Shown: in pieces, positions 60,402 through 64,000 of the stretch | Position numbering within the stretch: the first letter of the stretch is position 1 | Layout of the letters: every line of letters begins with the position of its first letter | Assembly: GCA_003254905.1 (NCBI GenBank) | Contig: QANU01005526.1 | Coordinates: 3,887 to 67,886, forward strand | Direction of reading: 5' to 3' | Origin: Nissolia schottii | Taxonomy: Eukaryota; Streptophyta; Magnoliopsida; Fabales; Fabaceae | Length of the DNA stretch: 64,000 bases | Made by a program: the position numbers and the translations under genes | The notes under the pieces: model-generated | Database searches by the model: none | The model's input: the letters and a program-made list of their open reading frames with translations, nothing else | Told to the model about the DNA's origin: nothing

Positions 60402-61091
60402 AAGGGGTGTGCTGACTGAATTAAGGTTTAACCTTTTCAACTAGTGTAATATATATAAATTTTCACAAAACTAAAAATTAATATTGTAACTACGGTATTT
60501 TATTATATATTTTCGATTTAATAAGATTTTTTTTTTTTTTTACTAACAGTGGGATATTGGTCAACAAGTTGTGGCCACTTTAATTTATTATTTTTTAATC
60601 CGTCCGTAAGTGGCCATTTTGTTTAGGCCTTGGGTGGCCTTTTTTCTCACTTTATATTTCACAAGAGCCCATGACTCGCAAGTAAGACCCGTAACCCGTC
60701 TATTGAGGCAGCAAGAACCTGAAATGCTTTTAGCCAATAAAAATTGTTATTGGCTGGTTTAGATTGACCTACAAAAATTATTTATTTTAGTTATATTTTT
60801 AAGTATAACTTTTTAAAAGGTTTAGTTTATAATTACAATGTCTTTTAATTAGAAATCACATCTTCTATAGTTTTTTTTAGAAGTGAAACATTTCAAACAA
60901 AAAAAAAGTGGTATTTTACATTGTTTTTTAAAAAAAGAACATTTTTTAAATTTTATTTTAACACTTGTTATTTTTATTAAAAGTGCTTATTTTATAGGCC
61001 AATTTAAATGGGCTAATACTCTCCTAAGAGCATCTCCAACGTTATTCTTTTGCTAGCCTCCGACCCTTGTGATTTTGAAATACACAGGAAG
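60402..61091. other. Intergenic
   Basis: AT-rich, with T-runs and no recognisable feature. Confidence 0.4.
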
Positions 61092-61450
61092 GCTGTGTTT
61101 GAAAGATAGAACATGAATACAGAAACAAAAAGATACAAAGACATGTATAAAAACTTATGTCTTAAGACAGAAAATTAATGTATTTTTTGTACTTTTGTTT
61201 TGCTGAGACATGGAAACAATACACAAAGACACAACTATTCATATAAGGATAATGTATATTTTTTCTATTAAATTGGTATTTTAAGTCATTTCACATATAT
61301 TTTCTATCTTATTTCTATTAAACAAAATAATATATAGATACAAATAAATGTGTCTTGTACATTATTACCAAATAAAATACAAGATTAACTTATCTTTTTA
61401 TTTTTTATGTCTTTGTTCTCGTATCTCTATATTTCTGTCTTAGCAAGGAC
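61092..61450. mobile_element. MITE-like element
   Basis: The left arm (GATAGAACATGAATACAGAA, then ACAAAGACAT) is mirrored by the right arm (ATGTCTTTGTTCTCGTATC, then TATTTCTGTCTTAGC). It resembles the element at 10277-10539 in its GACA/TGTC wording. Ends and duplication are not fixed. Confidence 0.45.
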
Positions 61451-61538
61451 AGATTGACCTATGGGAGCAGCATGTAGGGACCACCAACGGGCAGCAAAGG
61501 TGGGATGTGTCCCAACTGAACAGAACCAATCTCTCTCT

Positions 61539-61760
61539 CACTACTATAAAAATAACAATTTGCGATAGAAAGGTGATTTTGCGGCGAAATGTGTCCCTGC
61601 AATAAAGTGCTGCAAGCTGAGTAGTTTGCAAAGGCTTGAGTTACACTGCAAATTTGTGGTAGAAAATTCTGCCACAAAATAAAAATGTATGTAACGAGCA
61701 GCAAAAAATCTCCCCTGTCAACTTACGGCGGAACTTTCTCCAACAAACGCTGAATTTAAA
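61539..61760. mobile_element. CACTA left terminus
   Basis: CACTACTATAAAAATAAC begins at 61539, followed by TTTGCGATAG, TTTTGCGGCGAAA and CTGCAAATTTGTGG subterminal words. No right terminus is in reach. Confidence 0.5.
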
Positions 61761-62579
61761 AGAAAAATTATATACAATAATTTGTCACCCTTTTCTGGCT
61801 CTAAACATTTGACATGATATAATAATTTACAATCAGTTGCTATAATATTTTATCCAACGCTATGCTACAGTGGTTTAATAAATTTTTGTTTGGTTGCACA
61901 ACTGATTTAAAGAGCCATTGGACATAAATAAAATAAAATAAATAAGAGTCATTTGACTAGTCGTTCCACAATGTGTTCCACAATGTTTTCCCCAACACCC
62001 CTCCTCCTCTAATTTTTACTTTATAAATACAAATTTGTTTCATTTTTATTTTCGCGACTATTTCCAATTTTTCAACATCTTTTAAATTATCTCTACACTA
62101 GTTTAGCTATTCTCTTCTTTGACAAAAATAAATTCAAGTCAATTTGACTTCAGTTCTTTTCTCAATCACATGTAAAATTTCAACTCCCCTCAAAATCCAA
62201 ATATCCGAAATTCTTTATGGAAAATCCAAATTCTAATCCTAATTTCATAATTTCAAATTTATTCCCAAATCAAAATCATTCAAACCTCCAAAATCCCAAT
62301 TTTTAAGTTTCTCCAAATTTTCATGTTTCATCTTTTTCATAAAATCAAAATACGCAAACACTTCCATTTTCATTTCCCAAAAATTTTAACATGTCAGTAA
62401 AAAATATGGGTATGTCATGTTTCTGGTCTCAAGCTCCATTTGAGAGGCTTATCTGACCCATCTCTCATCGATTCCACTACATTCAAAGTTTTTTACCTAT
62501 GATGATGGGCTACATTCTATCAGCCTCAACGATGAGAAAATTAAAAAAGAAGATCCAATAGTCATGGGAAAAAGATAAA
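61761..62579. other. Intergenic
   Basis: AT-rich sequence with many AAATCC and CAAAAT words. No gene is seen. Confidence 0.4.
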
Positions 62580-62587
62580 CTCCCAAT

Positions 62588-63309
62588 CATGGTTATCAAA
62601 CTCGCGAGTTTAAGTAAACTCGTGGAGCCTCCGTAAACTCGGATCGTAAACTAGGATCGTAAACTCGTACGAGTTTACCTATTATTAAAAAAATATTTTA
62701 AAAAAATTATTATGCTACAAAAATATATTTAATAAAACTTGAAATTCATAAATACATTTATATCCATAACAAAGCACAAATAAAGATGAAATATATGAGT
62801 TCTAAGTTCAATTCATACATAATACATATAACATAATACATAGTATTGACTACGGAACATCACAAGAAGCGAATTTGTGACGATGATGTCTTCAATATAG
62901 AACACTAAAGCACAAATAGCAATGCAGAGGTCACGCATCCTGGTGGGAAAGATCCCTGAGCAAAGGATGAAATACATACGACAAGCAACGACGGAGCACA
63001 ACGGAGCACGATTGTAGGCGCAACTGTAAATGATAACTCTAAAATACTTAAATGACCTAAATCTAAAAACTCATAGTTATGGAAAACAATATCAAACTTG
63101 TTTTGTTTCTAAAAAAAAAAAAAAAAAAAAAAACTGCCTTGTGGGTAAACTCGTAAAATCGGGAGTAAACTCGCGATTTTATGCGAGTTTACCCGAGTTT
63201 ACCCGATTTTACCCAGAAACGAGTTTACATGCGAGTTAGCTCGATTTTACAACCTAAACTCGTAAAATCGTCCGATTTTACGAGTTTACACGCGTTTTTA
63301 ATAACTATG
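62588..63309. mobile_element. hAT-like element, 722 bp, perfect 8-bp target duplication
   Basis: It starts CATGGTTATCAAACTCGCGAG and ends CGCGTTTTTAATAACTATG, inverted ends with a clear match. CTCCCAAT flanks it at 62580-62587 and 63310-63317. Both ends carry many AAACTCG / CGAGTTTA words, several forming palindromes such as AACTCGTACGAGTT. No transposase is present. A poly-A run lies at 63111-63132. Confidence 0.85.
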
Positions 63310-63317
63310 CTCCCAAT

Positions 63318-64000
63318 AAGAACGTGATTGAATATCTCAATTGATCATGTTGTCAATACTCACTTAAATGTTGAAATATTTTGGAACCTAATTCATACCT
63401 ATTTTAAGGAAAACAACCTTATTTTAATCAAAAAGAGGTGAGTGGAATGAAGAAACGATCCGGTCAAAAGATAGTTAAAAGTAATTCTTAAATTTGTTAA
63501 TTAAAAAAATGGTTAGACATATTTATTTAAACAACGTGATATTTTTTCTCTAATATTATATTATATTATATATTACGATCTAAATACAAAGCAAAGCACA
63601 CAGTAGACCTAGTTCTGCGTGTTCTTTTAAAAAAAAAATGACCTAGCTCATATACAGCTGTGCCGAGTCAAGTGAGGAATTCCTAATCATCAAAGCTGTC
63701 TTTATTTATTTATTTGTTTGTTTATTTGGATTCCCTCTTCCCACATAAATAAGTGTTAAGTTACTCTTAAGTGTTATAAAAACAACTTTACAAACGGATC
63801 ATATGTTAATTGAATGATGACAATTCGCATGAAAATCAATGTGATCTACTTGTAATTCGATGACAACTCACTTTAGACTTTATGTTCTGTTTTCCTACAG
63901 AGATCAGGTGTACATACATAAACTTAGCTTTTAACCCGTCAAACCAAATCGCACATTTGCACTAGCATATGCCCAAAGTCAAAGAGTCTTATAAATTAAT
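63318..64000. other. Intergenic to the right edge
   Basis: AT-rich, with a TTTATTTATTTATTTG run near 63701. No gene is seen. Confidence 0.4.

Overview
The window is eukaryotic nuclear DNA from a dicot plant, probably a legume. It is AT-rich, its genes have introns, it contains stacked transposable elements with plant hallmarks (CACTA, hAT, Mutator-like, Tat-like, Copia-like and LINE), and its recognisable proteins belong to plant-only families. The legume call is an inference from repeat style and cannot be proved here. There is one assembly gap (22449-22901) and there are single ambiguous bases at 16532 and 49779.

Layout. All recognisable host genes lie in the first 14.4 kb and all are on the minus strand. 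In order they are: the 5' end of a MAKR/BKI1-like membrane-associated kinase regulator running off the left edge (1-306); an intron-less ankyrin plus tandem CCCH zinc-finger protein of the RR-TZF family (916-2679); a decayed pentatricopeptide-repeat pseudogene (about 4790-5560); and a three-exon D53/SMXL6-7-8-type strigolactone-signalling repressor (7888-14329, 1071 aa as spliced here). The SMXL introns carry two MITE-like elements.

From about 15 kb to the right edge I find no convincing host gene. This half is a transposon graveyard with readable nesting. A short non-autonomous LTR element (17690-22003) contains a solo Tat-type LTR with a perfect 5-bp target duplication and a separate 344-bp insertion. 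A CACTA-derived block (about 28085-32275) contains a solo LTR and a 1.46-kb Mutator-like element. A second CACTA relic (36866-39630) has dense inverted subterminal arrays and a coding remnant, and a third (42681-43950) carries a broken TNP2-type transposase. LINE relics lie at 34800-35330 and 45012-47190. A tandem AACAAACATTAC array and a compound TA/GA microsatellite are followed by a mixed Copia/Tat block (49960-56476). A Mutator-like element (57483-58117), two more CACTA termini (60401 and 61539) and a hAT-like element with a perfect 8-bp duplication (62588-63309) complete the region.

How the genes relate. The three host genes are independent plant loci, not a cluster with a shared pathway. 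Plausible roles are kinase and hormone signalling (MAKR), stress and hormone mRNA regulation (RR-TZF) and strigolactone signalling (SMXL). I found no convincing previously undescribed system. The points most worth checking are the RRKT substitution at the SMXL degron site, a dispersed repeat family carrying CTGAAATCGC hairpins, and large palindromes just upstream of a retroelement TATA box.
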